From: an uncultured Flavobacteriales bacterium
Lineage (GTDB): Bacteria > Bacteroidota > Bacteroidia > Flavobacteriales > UBA1820
Assembly: GCA_959608625.1 (NCBI GenBank)
Contig: CAUHQV010000018.1
Coordinates: forward strand, 1-47,188
Length of the DNA: 47,188 nucleotides
Direction: 5' to 3'
Both the position numbers and the translations under genes were made by a program. Within the stretch, counting starts at the first letter, position 1, and every line of letters starts with the position of its first letter. Shown one piece after another: positions 33,766 through 44,100 of this stretch. A model generated the notes under the pieces. The model had not been told where the DNA came from, searched no databases, and saw only the letters and a program-made list of their open reading frames with translations.

Positions 33766-36036
33766 TTAAGAAGGATCACGGTGTCCGTGTGCTTTGTCGA
33801 AAAGGCCGGAGAAGCCGGAAAGCGCATACAGGACACGTTTCACCTCGAACATCATCCCGAAATAAAGATTGGTATTGCGGCGGGAGAATTCCTTGTTTTC
33901 CCCGATACGGTCGGCCTCTTTGGACATCACGCGGTCTATATCGTCGCTCAGGTTCAGGATCATATCCCGCAGCGGAACGATCTGACTGTAATCGTTCTCG
34001 CGGATCGCGTCGGTGATCTCCCCGAAAAGGGTATCCAGGCGCTTGCCGATCGTGACAAGGGTATCCTTGCGGTACTGTATCAGCGGCTTATGGTTGTTGT
34101 CCAGATGCTCGAATGCCGAGGAAGCTATCACGGAGACCGATTCGGTAAGGGCCACCAGGTACGAAAGGCATTTCACATAGTACGCCGCGCGGGGGCCGTT
34201 GATATCCTCCGACGAGCGGATCATAAAGAACGTCGAAAAACGCAGTTTTTTTACATTGCTATCCAGTTTGACCGACGCTTTCAAGGCATTGGCCAACACG
34301 GATCGGCTGTGCATGTTCAAGCCCTTTATCACCTGGTCCGTCAGGCGCATCGAATCGATCATCACATCGGCCAGCTTCATATCGAACGCCCGTTCCGCCG
34401 TGTCGGCATCGGTGTATTCCATCTGTAGCTCCATCGAAACCTCGGCCGGTGCTTTCTTGGATATTTTCTTGTACAGTTTTACCGCCACGACCGTCATACC
34501 CGCCACGATAATGATTGGGATGATGGCATTTATTCCAATGACCTTCAGCAGGATGGCCAGCGAAGCGGCCGACAGGAACGCGATAAGGGCCGTAGCGAAC
34601 CAGCCCAAGATAACGCGCACCACGCCCGACACCCGGTATACGGCGCTCTCCAATCCCCAGGCCCGGTCGGCCAGCGAAGAACCCATCGCCACCATAAAAG
34701 TCGTATAGGTCGTACTGAGCGGCAGCGTGCTGTTGGTTCCCATCGCGATGATGATCGCCGGAACTACCACGTTAACGGACGCCCGCACCAGGTCGAATGC
34801 CGGCACGTCACGCTGTTTGATATCTTTTACATACGGGCGGTCGAAACGCCCTTCGATATGTTCACTGATACGGCGGGGAAGCAGGTAGCTGAGCCCCCGA
34901 CCCAAGTATACCGAAGCCCGCACCATCAGTTTGGAGATGGTGTTGGGGCGGAAACGTTCGTCAGCGCCTTCCGAACGGGAAAGGTCGACAGTGGTTTTCA
35001 GTACATTATGCGCTTTTTTGGAGAAAATAAGGGCCAGCATCATGATGATGCCCGCCGCGGCGAGGATAAACACCGGGGTTTTCACATCGGTATTCAACCC
35101 GCCCATATACATATCGATATCGCCCGTCTGCCGGTAAAGCCCGAAAGCGCCCAAGGCGGCCAGCGGCACCCCGATGAAGTTCACCAGGTCGTTGCCGGCA
35201 AAAGCCATCGCCAGGGCGAACGTACCGGAAAGTACGATCACCTTCAATATATTGACCTTAAATACGGATACCAGAAGTTGGGAGATAAGGGTGAATGCGA
35301 CAAAACAAATCACCATCAGCAGCATGGAATGGGTATTGATCCATTCCTTCGATTCTGCCGAAATGATCGTCGTGCCTTTAACCCCTTTGAGCAGCAGGAA
35401 AAAAACGATCCCCGTCAGCGCCACGCCTCCTATCAGGCCTCCGAGGTATTTCAGGCGGTGCGCATAGTTGAACGTGAGCAAAAAACGCACCAGCCACTGG
35501 ATAATGACTCCCGCTATGAACGCCACCAATACCACCGCGAATATCCCGGTGATCATCCGCATCGCTTTGTCGTAATTGATATAGTCGCCCAGGGTAGGCA
35601 GATCGCCCATAAAAGTGAGGAACGATGGCACGTCCTCCCCGCCTATGATCTTGAATATGGACATGGCTACCGAGGCTCCCAATAATTCGAACACCATCGA
35701 AACGGTCGTGGACGTGGGCAGTCCCAGCGTATTGAAAACGTCGAGCAGGATAATATCCGTCACGATGACGGCCAGGTAGATCATCATCACCTCCTGGAAC
35801 AGGAACATTTCCGGATGGAAAATACCGCGCCGGGCGATCTCCATCATGGAGTTGGAAAAGACAGCGCCGATAATGATGCCCAGAGAGGCTACCGCAACGA
35901 TGACTTTGAAAGAAGCTACTTTGGAACCGATGGCCGATCCGAGGAAATTGACCGCGTCGTTGCTTACCCCCACTATGAGGTCGAGCACGGCCAGAGACCC
36001 CATAAGCACCATCAGGAACAGGAAAATATCACCCAT
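33766..36036 (-). CDS. PiT-family inorganic phosphate transporter with C-terminal PhoU-like domain
   Basis: This 756-residue inner-membrane protein carries the PiT signature twice: GVSNDAVNFLGSAIGSKVA near the N-terminus and a second half-repeat with AFAGNDLVNFIGVPLAALGA and MGTNSTLPLSTTYTTFMVAMG. The membrane part (to about residue 540) has around twelve segments. The last 200 or so residues are helical and charged (KLADVMIDSMRLTDQVIKGL, DTLVTIGKRLDTLFGEITDA), resembling PhoU, so regulator and transporter appear joined in one chain. Most PiT proteins are near 400-500 residues with PhoU encoded separately. It imports phosphate with sodium or protons. It appears to be a single-gene unit. Confidence 0.9.
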   Translation of the reverse strand: MGDIFLFLMVLMGSLAVLDLIVGVSNDAVNFLGSAIGSKVASFKVIVAVASLGIIIGAVFSNSMMEIARRGIFHPEMFLFQEVMMIYLAVIVTDIILLDVFNTLGLPTSTTVSMVFELLGASVAMSIFKIIGGEDVPSFLTFMGDLPTLGDYINYDKAMRMITGIFAVVLVAFIAGVIIQWLVRFLLTFNYAHRLKYLGGLIGGVALTGIVFFLLLKGVKGTTIISAESKEWINTHSMLLMVICFVAFTLISQLLVSVFKVNILKVIVLSGTFALAMAFAGNDLVNFIGVPLAALGAFGLYRQTGDIDMYMGGLNTDVKTPVFILAAAGIIMMLALIFSKKAHNVLKTTVDLSRSEGADERFRPNTISKLMVRASVYLGRGLSYLLPRRISEHIEGRFDRPYVKDIKQRDVPAFDLVRASVNVVVPAIIIAMGTNSTLPLSTTYTTFMVAMGSSLADRAWGLESAVYRVSGVVRVILGWFATALIAFLSAASLAILLKVIGINAIIPIIIVAGMTVVAVKLYKKISKKAPAEVSMELQMEYTDADTAERAFDMKLADVMIDSMRLTDQVIKGLNMHSRSVLANALKASVKLDSNVKKLRFSTFFMIRSSEDINGPRAAYYVKCLSYLVALTESVSVIASSAFEHLDNNHKPLIQYRKDTLVTIGKRLDTLFGEITDAIRENDYSQIVPLRDMILNLSDDIDRVMSKEADRIGENKEFSRRNTNLYFGMMFEVKRVLYALSGFSGLFDKAHGHRDPS

Positions 36037-36153
36037 TACGTGCCGTATTGTTTCACGGTGCTAAATAACGCCTTTTCTATTAAGAATTTATTAAGGCTAT
36101 GTTTCCAAAATGTTAAGTGTCCCGTGCGCAACGGGAAAAATCCGCACGAAAAA

Positions 36154-36187
36154 GCGCGCCTTTTTTACAAAAGGCGCGCCCGTTTTT
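36154..36187. terminator. Terminator after the biotin carboxyltransferase gene
   Basis: An 11-base-pair stem (36154-36164 with 36169-36179) is rich in GCGCGCC and flanked by A and T runs on both sides. It lies 32 bases past the stop of the minus-strand gene ending at 36219. Confidence 0.8.
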
Positions 36188-36218
36188 AGGAAAAATAAAG
36201 GGCCGTTCCCTTACGGGA

Positions 36219-38090
36219 TCATTTCTCTATCTCCATAATCTTATCGTCCTGCTGGAGGCTCTGTCCGGCTTCGACGAAGATGCGTTTTACACGGCCGGAA
36301 ACCGGGCTCTCGATGCTGTTCTCCATCTTCATGGCTTCGAGCACCATCACCTGCTGTCCGCTGGTCACGTTGTCTCCGACTTTCACGTCTATGCTCAGCA
36401 CACGGCCGGGCATCGGGCATTCCACCAGTTCCCCGGTGATTTTGTCTTCGGCTTTTTTCTCTTCGGCTTTTTTCTCCTCGACTTTTGCCTCGGGAGCTAC
36501 GTCTTTCGCCTTGAAAGCTTCCCATTCCTCCTTGCGGACTTTAGTCAGGAAGTCTTTGGCCACCAGCGGGAAAAGTTCGAGCAGGAGTACTTCCTTCTCG
36601 TTCACCGCCAGGTGTACCCCGCCGAATTCTTCGAGTACCGGGTTGGGCTGCATCTGGTATTTGGACGTATCGTAAGGCACTTCCTCGGGCGAACCGGTGA
36701 TCTTGCGGCGGAATTCCGGATCGATCACTACCGGGGTTTTCCCGTATTCGCCTTTCACCAGCCCTACGAACTGGTTGGAGGTATGCGTGTATTTCGGTTT
36801 GCCGGCACGTACATCCAGCGCGCAGTTCACGGCCTGTGCACCTACGATCTGGCTGGTCGGGGTTACCAACGGGGGAAGACCTGCAGCCAGACGCACCTCG
36901 GGGATCAGCTTCATGGCATCTTCGAGGATATCCTCGGCTTTGAGGGCCTTGAGCTGGGCCACCATGTTAGTGTACATACCGCCGGGTATTTCCGCTTCTT
37001 TCACCAGCAGGTTCGGGGCGGCGAATCCGAAGTAAGCCTCGATCTTCTGGCAAACCTCGCTCAGCTTCTCGAAATCTTTGGCGTTGACCGCAGCCACAGC
37101 CTGGTCGATCAGGGCGTCGGCTTCGGCCGGAACGTCGTTGACCGAGAACGCTTTCGGGAATTTTTTCACCGCGTCGAACGCCTCGAGTTCCTTGCGGATC
37201 CCGTACAGGCCTTCGTTGATCTTGGCCACCGCATCCATATTGATGTCCATCTCGACGCCCATTTTCTTAGCAAACACGTAGACCAGCTCTACGGCCGGGG
37301 CAGCGGGGCCGCCGGCAAAGTTCCAGATGTTGGTGTCCACGATGTCCACCCCGGCAGCGATAGCGGCCACTACGGACGAAAGGCCGTAGCCCGGGGTCGA
37401 GTGCGTATGGAAATCCACCGGAACGGAAAGGTTGCTCTTGAACAGTTTTACGAGTTCATAAGCGCGTTGGGGAGGGATCAGGCCGCTCATGTCCTTGATG
37501 GTAATCATATCGGCACCCAAAGCCTCCATTTGTTTGGCCTTGTTCAGGAAATATTCGTCGGTGAAGACTTTTTTCGGGGGTTTCGGCCCGCCGAACATCG
37601 CTTTGATCTTCTGTCCGAAAGTCATCGGGGGATACTGCGGATCGATCGTGTAGCATACGGCGCAGTCGGCGATGCCGCCGTACTTACGCACGTATTTCAC
37701 CGTGGATTTGACGTTGTCCACGTCGTTCAACGCATCGAAAATACGCATGATACCCAGCCCCGACTCGATCGCATTGCGGCAAAAACCTTCAATGATCTCG
37801 TCGGTGTAAGGCGCATAACCGAACAGGTTGCGTCCGCGGGAAAGGGCCGTCAACTTGGATACGTCGCCGATCTCTTTTTTGATCGATTCCAGGCGGGTCC
37901 AGGGATTTTCGCTCAGGTAACGCATTACCGAATCCGGAACGGCGCCGCCCCATACCTCCATGGCATAGAACTTGGCATCCTTGTAATAACCGATAACCCG
38001 GTTGATCTGCTCCTGGCTCATGCGGGTCGCAAATGCGGACTGCTGGCCGTCGCGCAGGGTCAGGTCACGTATAAGAAGTTTCCTTGTCAT
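36219..38090 (-). CDS. Biotin-dependent carboxyltransferase with biotin carrier domain (PycB/OadA type)
   Basis: This 623-residue protein starts with a pyruvate carboxyltransferase TIM barrel (about 5-275: IRDLTLRDGQQS, AMEVWGGAVPDS, metal-binding DFHTHSTPGYG). Next comes the conserved carboxylase domain (about 290-480), a Lys/Glu/Ala-rich hinge (EEKKAEEKKAEDK, about 528-540) and a biotinyl domain with the attachment lysine in EAMKMEN (near residue 588). It moves CO2 between biotin and pyruvate/oxaloacetate, as subunit B of a two-part pyruvate carboxylase or as the alpha subunit of a sodium-pumping oxaloacetate decarboxylase. No biotin carboxylase or membrane beta/gamma subunit lies beside it, so the two roles cannot be separated here. 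A -7-like element lies 71 bases upstream. Confidence 0.92.
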   Translation of the reverse strand: MTRKLLIRDLTLRDGQQSAFATRMSQEQINRVIGYYKDAKFYAMEVWGGAVPDSVMRYLSENPWTRLESIKKEIGDVSKLTALSRGRNLFGYAPYTDEIIEGFCRNAIESGLGIMRIFDALNDVDNVKSTVKYVRKYGGIADCAVCYTIDPQYPPMTFGQKIKAMFGGPKPPKKVFTDEYFLNKAKQMEALGADMITIKDMSGLIPPQRAYELVKLFKSNLSVPVDFHTHSTPGYGLSSVVAAIAAGVDIVDTNIWNFAGGPAAPAVELVYVFAKKMGVEMDINMDAVAKINEGLYGIRKELEAFDAVKKFPKAFSVNDVPAEADALIDQAVAAVNAKDFEKLSEVCQKIEAYFGFAAPNLLVKEAEIPGGMYTNMVAQLKALKAEDILEDAMKLIPEVRLAAGLPPLVTPTSQIVGAQAVNCALDVRAGKPKYTHTSNQFVGLVKGEYGKTPVVIDPEFRRKITGSPEEVPYDTSKYQMQPNPVLEEFGGVHLAVNEKEVLLLELFPLVAKDFLTKVRKEEWEAFKAKDVAPEAKVEEKKAEEKKAEDKITGELVECPMPGRVLSIDVKVGDNVTSGQQVMVLEAMKMENSIESPVSGRVKRIFVEAGQSLQQDDKIMEIEK

Positions 38091-38160
38091 AACTGCTTTA
38101 TTTTAAATGTTTTATGATTTTACATCCCTACGGCACACTATAAAATAGTATGCCGCCCTG

Positions 38161-38168
38161 CAAATATA
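38161..38168 (-). promoter_or_regulatory. Candidate -7 element of the biotin carboxyltransferase gene
   Basis: TATATTTG on the minus strand matches TAnnTTTG, 70 bases ahead of the start at 38090. A TTTTG at 38193-38197 (read leftwards) sits 24 bases upstream, slightly too far for a standard -33 box. Confidence 0.4.
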
Positions 38169-38310
38169 TCAATAAAGAACGGTAGCTCCCACCAAAACAG
38201 GACATTATTTTTTCACCGCCACAAATAATATCATCCGGTCATCAAAACCTTTCGCCCGATGAAAAAAAATCACAGGCACAGTAAAAAATCAACCGTTTTT
38301 TCAAAAATTA

Positions 38311-38340
38311 TTGTGGCAGAGCAAAAGATTTTTATATTTG
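38311..38340 (+). promoter_or_regulatory. Promoter of the POT transporter gene
   Basis: A -33 TTG (38311-38313), a 19-base spacer and a -7 TATATTTG (38333-38340) match the Bacteroidetes primary sigma consensus. The -7 box lies 40 bases before the ATG at 38381. This is the best promoter match in the window. Confidence 0.6.
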
Positions 38341-38380
38341 CAAACACATCGAATAATCAACACTAATTAACTACACATTT

Positions 38381-39931
38381 ATGAGAGGACAACCTAAAGG
38401 CCTTATTGCCGCCGCTCTGGCGAACATGGGCGAGCGTTTCGGGTTCTACATCATGATGGCCTGCCTGTCGCTGTTTTTGGTTTCGAAATTCGGATTGGAA
38501 AAGACACCGGCCACTGTCATTTACTCGGTATTCTATGCGCTGATCTACTTGCTGGCCCTGGCCGGCGGCTGGATCGCCGACCGTAAACGAAATTACAAGG
38601 GCACTATCCTCTGGGGGCTCATCCTGATGTCCGTCGGGTATTTCCTGATCGCCATCCCCACGCCCACCCCGGTACCCAATTTCATACTCTACCTATTGAT
38701 GACCTGTTTCGGGCTGTTCGTGATCGCTTTCGGTAATGGCCTGTTCAAAGGCAACCTGCAGGCGCTGGTCGGGCAGTTGTACGACCGGAACCCGGAATAC
38801 GCCGACAAGCGCGACACCGGTTTCCAGATATTTTATATGTTCATCAATATCGGCGGATTCTTCGCGCCGTTCATCGCCATCATCCTGCGTAACTGGTGGC
38901 TGGGCATTCACAATTTCGCCTACAATTCCGACCTGCCGGCCCTGTGCCATCAGTTCCTGGGCGGGAAGATCACGCCCGAAGCATCCGAGCGCCTCTCCTC
39001 GCTGGCCGTTGAAGTAAGCGGTACCGCCCCGGCCAGCATGACGGCTTTTGCCAACGAATACCTCGACGTGTTCAACACCGGATTCCATTACGCATTCGCC
39101 GCCGCTATCGTGGCGATGCTTATCTCTTTGGTGATTTTCCTGTTCAACAGAAGGCGCCTGCCCGACCCCGCGCAGAAACCTGTCGTAGTGCAACAAGACA
39201 CCCCGGCCAAAGATGCCAAGCAAGTACAAATGGACACCCGGGAAATCCGCCAGCGCCTGTACGCCCTGTTCTCGGTATTCGCCGTGGTGATATTCTTCTG
39301 GTTCTCGTTCCACCAGAACGGAGTGACCCTTACGTTCTTTGCCAGTGAATACACCGACCTGAGCATGATTGATTTCCGAATAGGACAGTATATCCATATC
39401 CAGGGCGCCGAAATATTCCAGTCGGTCAATCCCCTGTTCGTGGTACTGCTCACCCCGGTGATCATCGGGCTTTTCGGCTGGCTCAAGGCCAAAGGAATCG
39501 AGCCGTCGACTCCGAAAAAGATCGCTATCGGTATGGGTATCGCCGCCATCGCATTTATGGTGATGAGCCTGGGTTCCGTCGGCTTGCCGTCCAACGAAGC
39601 CGTCAAGGAAATGGGTGGCCTTTCGGATGCCGCTCGCGTGACCCCGTTCCTGCTGATCGGCACCTACTTCATCCTGACTGTAGCCGAACTGTTCATCAGC
39701 CCGCTCGGCCTGTCGTTCGTTTCGAAAGTGGCACCCCCACAATATCAGGGTATCATGCAGGGTTGCTGGCTGGGCGCTACCGCCTTGGGCAATCAACTCC
39801 TGTTCATCGGGACGCTGCTGTACACAAGCATCCCCATTTGGGCCACTTGGCTAGTGTTCGTCGGGGCCTGTCTGATCTCGATGTTCACGATGCTGGGCAT
39901 GCTCAAATGGCTGGAAAGGGTCACGAAATAG
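38381..39931 (+). CDS. POT/PTR2-family proton-coupled peptide transporter
   Basis: This 516-residue inner-membrane protein has about twelve to fourteen hydrophobic segments. It carries the POT signature ANMGERFGFYIM (about residues 15-26), the ExxERFxYY-type motif that couples peptide uptake to protons, and a second family block with FQIFYMFINIGGFFAPF. Later segments (ISPLGLSFVSKVAPPQYQGIMQGCWLGATALGN) match the C-terminal half of the family. It imports di- and tripeptides. It is a single-gene unit with a good promoter upstream and a perfect 20-base-pair hairpin terminator 14 bases after its stop. Confidence 0.92.
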   Translation: MRGQPKGLIAAALANMGERFGFYIMMACLSLFLVSKFGLEKTPATVIYSVFYALIYLLALAGGWIADRKRNYKGTILWGLILMSVGYFLIAIPTPTPVPNFILYLLMTCFGLFVIAFGNGLFKGNLQALVGQLYDRNPEYADKRDTGFQIFYMFINIGGFFAPFIAIILRNWWLGIHNFAYNSDLPALCHQFLGGKITPEASERLSSLAVEVSGTAPASMTAFANEYLDVFNTGFHYAFAAAIVAMLISLVIFLFNRRRLPDPAQKPVVVQQDTPAKDAKQVQMDTREIRQRLYALFSVFAVVIFFWFSFHQNGVTLTFFASEYTDLSMIDFRIGQYIHIQGAEIFQSVNPLFVVLLTPVIIGLFGWLKAKGIEPSTPKKIAIGMGIAAIAFMVMSLGSVGLPSNEAVKEMGGLSDAARVTPFLLIGTYFILTVAELFISPLGLSFVSKVAPPQYQGIMQGCWLGATALGNQLLFIGTLLYTSIPIWATWLVFVGACLISMFTMLGMLKWLERVTK

Positions 39932-39945
39932 CCCTAAATCCAAGC

Positions 39946-39989
39946 GATTCTAAAAAAGGCGCTCCGAAAGGAGCGCCTTTTTTAGAATC
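39946..39989. terminator. Perfect palindromic bidirectional terminator between POT gene and phage tail genes
   Basis: A perfect 20-base-pair stem (39946-39965 with 39970-39989) closes a GAAA tetraloop, with A6 and T6 built into the arms. It can terminate the plus-strand transporter transcript and the minus-strand phage-tail transcript that ends at 40049. Confidence 0.92.
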
Positions 39990-40048
39990 TTTTGCCCTCA
40001 TTTTGTTTTATGCTTTAAATTCCATAATCTTATTTCCATTCGGCGGCA

Positions 40049-41161
40049 TCAGTCGCCATCGTCGTCATCCGCCGTCACCTCCCACGGGCTGTACCCCGCT
40101 TTCAGGCTCTCGGCCATAAATGGGCCGTCCGTACCCACCTGCACATCCACACTGCCGATCACATACGGACTCGGCAGGGGTGATATTTCCGGAGTGGATA
40201 CCTGCCCTATCTCCGTGGCCGTTTCCTCGAACGTATGGCTTTCAGTTTGACCGTTTAGCCATACTTCCCTTTCGTAGCGGAGTATTTGGGTCATACCGTT
40301 GGCGTCGGAATAACCAATATCGAACGAAACCATCACGAATTGGTCTATACGGTTCTGCAAGGTCTTTGCATCCACGCAGATATGCCGGTTGGCATCTATA
40401 TAAACCCGTATCCTAAAGTCCACCGTATGGCCCGTATCGGCGAATTCGGCTGTATCGCGGTAATCGTCATATATGCGCACGCTGTACGTGCGTGCCATTT
40501 TGCCGGATTCGCGCCATTTTACAAATTGCCTGTCGGGGGTGGTATCCTGCGACGAGAACGTGACGATCTGCCCGTAGGTGGGATCGGGCGGCGTTGCCGT
40601 AGCCGTGCCCGCCCCTGTGGGATACGTGAACGCTTCGGCGGTGAAACGCTTCGGCTCTGAGGTGACGGTGATCGTTCCGGCTTTATACGAAGCGATACCA
40701 TTGTCATTGAATTTTATTTGCGCTACCAGGCCGGTGATCTGGTATCCGGTCTTGCCGGAAGGCATCGAGGTGGTATCCGTAACGGTGTGGGTCTCCCCGT
40801 CGCAGACGAACGGCCCGGCCGTGTAGATATACGCATCCGTTGTGCCACCGGTGAAGCGGATCTCCCCGGTCAGTTTTACCCGTACGGTCATTACCTGCTT
40901 GTTGGCATGGTAGATTCCCGCCGGTCGGAAAGGGGCGCTTGGTAGGCTTTTGAACGCGATGTTTACGCTCTTGCCCGATACGATGCTCACGGCAACACTG
41001 ACATTGAGGGATTCCATATACCGGTACCAGGTGCCGTCCCGGTAGATTTCCGTGCCGCCCTTCATCGCGGCCCAACCTTTCAGGTATATTTCACTGCCTA
41101 TCAGGGAGTAGTATGTTCCGCCCCGATACACTTCGATGGTTTTTGCTTCTTTCGTGGCCAT
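40049..41161 (-). CDS. Probable phage tail/fibre accessory protein
   Basis: This 370-residue protein has no signal peptide and a beta-rich composition with many Thr, Gly and Tyr. It opens with short similar units (IEVYRGGTYYSLIGSEIYLK, TEIYRDGTWYRYMES), and a middle part (residues about 180-225: PPDPTYGQIVTFSS, FVKWRESGK) resembles small immunoglobulin- or bacterial-repeat-type sheets. The C-terminus is an Asp run. It begins 4 bases after the stop of the giant tail protein, so the two are translationally coupled and probably form one tail-tip or fibre assembly. I do not recognise a named family; the phage assignment rests mainly on the partner gene. Confidence 0.6.
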   Translation of the reverse strand: MATKEAKTIEVYRGGTYYSLIGSEIYLKGWAAMKGGTEIYRDGTWYRYMESLNVSVAVSIVSGKSVNIAFKSLPSAPFRPAGIYHANKQVMTVRVKLTGEIRFTGGTTDAYIYTAGPFVCDGETHTVTDTTSMPSGKTGYQITGLVAQIKFNDNGIASYKAGTITVTSEPKRFTAEAFTYPTGAGTATATPPDPTYGQIVTFSSQDTTPDRQFVKWRESGKMARTYSVRIYDDYRDTAEFADTGHTVDFRIRVYIDANRHICVDAKTLQNRIDQFVMVSFDIGYSDANGMTQILRYEREVWLNGQTESHTFEETATEIGQVSTPEISPLPSPYVIGSVDVQVGTDGPFMAESLKAGYSPWEVTADDDDGD

Positions 41162-41165
41162 TTTA

Positions 41166-44100
41166 TCAATCGGTTACCGCTACTACAATATCGCCATCCT
41201 TGGGCGCAGACGGGCGCGCGAGATAAACGCCGGGCTTCTCGCTCAGTTGCATAACCCTGTCCCCGGCTTTTATGTCGAACTCTGTAACCGTGTACCCGTC
41301 CACCGGGGGATTGAGCATTTCGGTATCGACAATATACCCGTCCCCGCCGCATTGGTTGGCGTAGATGCTGTTATTTCGCGCATCGTTGCAGTACACGTCC
41401 ACGCACCATACGGCGTTCGATTTGCGGCATACCCTTACTTTGCTGATCGGAACGTTGTAGCAGCCGTTAAACTGCTGCATGATAACATCCCTCGGCCCGG
41501 CGCTGATAAGGAGCGAAAGAAGCTGTGAAGGGGTATTCCAATAGAGCGTGGCGATGTTTAGCATGACTGTCCCACCGGGATTATCCGCATTTCCTGCTAC
41601 GTAGATACGCCGCCATCCTACGCCGCTCCATGTCGCACCGGGCCGTACGTAGGTGCGCCGGAGGTAGTTGTTCTGTATGTTCAGTCCGGTGCCGTCCCGG
41701 TCGGCCTTCCCGACCGTAAGATTGGGGTAAGCACCACCGTCCACTACGGCGAGGGAAGCAGTGGAGGGTTTTACAGTCCATTTGATATTGTTCCCGGCTG
41801 TGTTCACGATGTAATCGTGCGAACGCTGGGTAGAACCCATAATGCGGTTCACCATGATCACGTCCTTACCCGCGTAAATAGCCCCGGACAGGCGGGCGTA
41901 TACTTCCGGGACTTGTACGGCAATGCAGAGCTTCCCCCCGCGCATATAGGCGAATATTTTGTCGGCATTGGCGGCGGCGGAGTTCCACCAGGTATTATAT
42001 CCGCCCAGGGAAGATATCATGATCGCGCCGCCGTCCTTGTACGCATAGCCCATAAGAGTGAGGTCGAGTACATAGCCGAAGCTATACGACCCGCCGGTAA
42101 GGCGCATGACGAACATGACATTCTCGGTGTCGGCGATGTCGGATATGAGTTCTACGTAGTTATTGGAGTGGCCTATATTGCCGGGGTAAGTCCCGATATT
42201 GAGCAGCCCGGCTTCCAGTGTGTTCATTCCGGCGAATTTTTGGGAATCGCCTACGTTCATATTGGGATAGGTGCCTGTCTTAGCGGCATAGGTATCGGGT
42301 ATCTTATTGCCTTCCCCGTCCGCCGTGGCTTTCCCCACTTTCATAGCGGAATACTCCCCGTTTATCCGGGGAAGGTCCTGCGGGGCCGGGGAATAATCGG
42401 TTTCTTTGTTCCCTTGTTCCAGTTGGAAGCGGATCTTGTCGAAGTTCCCCGCCACATATCCGTACACACCTACTCCGACCGCCACTTTGCAATACGCGGC
42501 ATTATCCGGAATAGTGAACGTTTTATAAGCGATATTGTAATCGCTCGATTCATAGGAAATAAACAGGTAATCCAACGTATAGAACGCGATACGAAAAGAC
42601 AGTTTTAGGCGCTCCGGCCCGGAGATCACATCGTCCGGATTGATAGAGGCAGTGGCCGTTTTTCCCGCCAGAAAAGCGATATCCTGGTAGTCTTTGGTGA
42701 CTTGGTTATAGTTGTTCCCGGTGGTGATCGTTCCGTCCGAACCCACGATGCCTCCCTCCCAATTGTCCCGCAGGCTGGTGATGTAGTTCCGTCCGCCTAC
42801 TTTTACGGCGGTCACCTCGTCTTTCTTGGCGTAGGTCTTGGGGATGTTGTTTCCGTTCTCATCGTTCACGGCCCTTCCGACCGTAAGGTTGAAAGGTAAA
42901 ATACGCTTAATGATGGATTGGTTATAGCCGTCGGTCGCGGTCGCGCCGAGGATCACATGGGGATTGTCGATGCCGTCCGCTCCATCGTAGCCCAAATACA
43001 AGTTTTTATCGCTTTGCAGGTTCATGGCGAGGTTGGCCTTGCTTACCTTAATGGCACCCGATACAATGTCCGCTATCTTTTTGGCAATGCGTCCGATAAT
43101 GCTATGGAGCGCACCACCCGAAGCAGGTTCGCCGGATTCCTGTACGAAGGTGACGGTGGTGTCCGAGGCGTCGCCGGTTTTGTCGAGTTTGCTCGATAGA
43201 TCGACTTTCGTATTGCCGATGAGTTCCCACGTGTTTTCCACCCAGATATATTCATCGTGGGTATCAGGAGCTATGCCTTGTTTGGGGATCAGGTAAATTA
43301 TATTGCCCTGCCCGGTGGCCGGAAGGGCGGAAACCACCTGAAATGAGGCTGTCTTTACCGCGGCGATAAGGGCCTGCACTTCGTCACGGGTATAGGTTTG
43401 GATTTTCAGGTAGTAGTTCGCCAGGTCGGAAACAGACTTGGTAATAAATCCAATGTCGTTCGATAGCTGCGAAATTTTGGCGGGGATAGAAGGTTTATTC
43501 GACAGATCGTTATAATTCCCGGAGAAAGCTACGGCTTTCAGGTCGGACAAAAAACGGGCTATCTTTCCAAAAGCCACGGAAAGCTTTTCCCCGGTAGCGA
43601 TATTCACCCGTGTACCCGCTACCGTGAAATCGACAGTATTATTGGAAGCATTCGTGCCGGTAGGCCCGCTGATGGAGATTCCGTTGTCGTTCACCGTCAG
43701 GGAGTATTCCCCATTGGGCGACGAGAGAGTGGTTCCGGCTTTTATTTTCAGTCCCTCGCTCTGGGAAAAATACAGGTAATTGTACAGCGACCAGAAAGAA
43801 TACAATCCATCCGTCCCGATTTTGGTCAGGGCACTGGAACCGGCGAAATAAATATGCCCCCGGTCGGCGGAAGATTGTCCTGTGATAGCCACGGACAACT
43901 CTGTCGTAAGAATAGGAAAATTGTTTTCCCATCCCTCCGGCCGTCGCTCCCAATAGATCCGGTCCGTAGATTCCATTACGAACCGTATGCGGTAATCCCC
44001 TGCGGCCGCTACATAGATATTCCTGTCAAAATACCTGGGCGAAGCGATTGTTCCGTTCCCTGAGGGCCGGAATGTATCTATCGGCTCGTAAGTACCTTCC

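Noticed and set aside
36117..38117. A 666-codon plus-strand frame opposite the biotin carboxyltransferase
   Set aside because: His/Arg/Phe-rich translation with no domain; the opposite strand carries the carboxyltransferase and biotinyl motifs.
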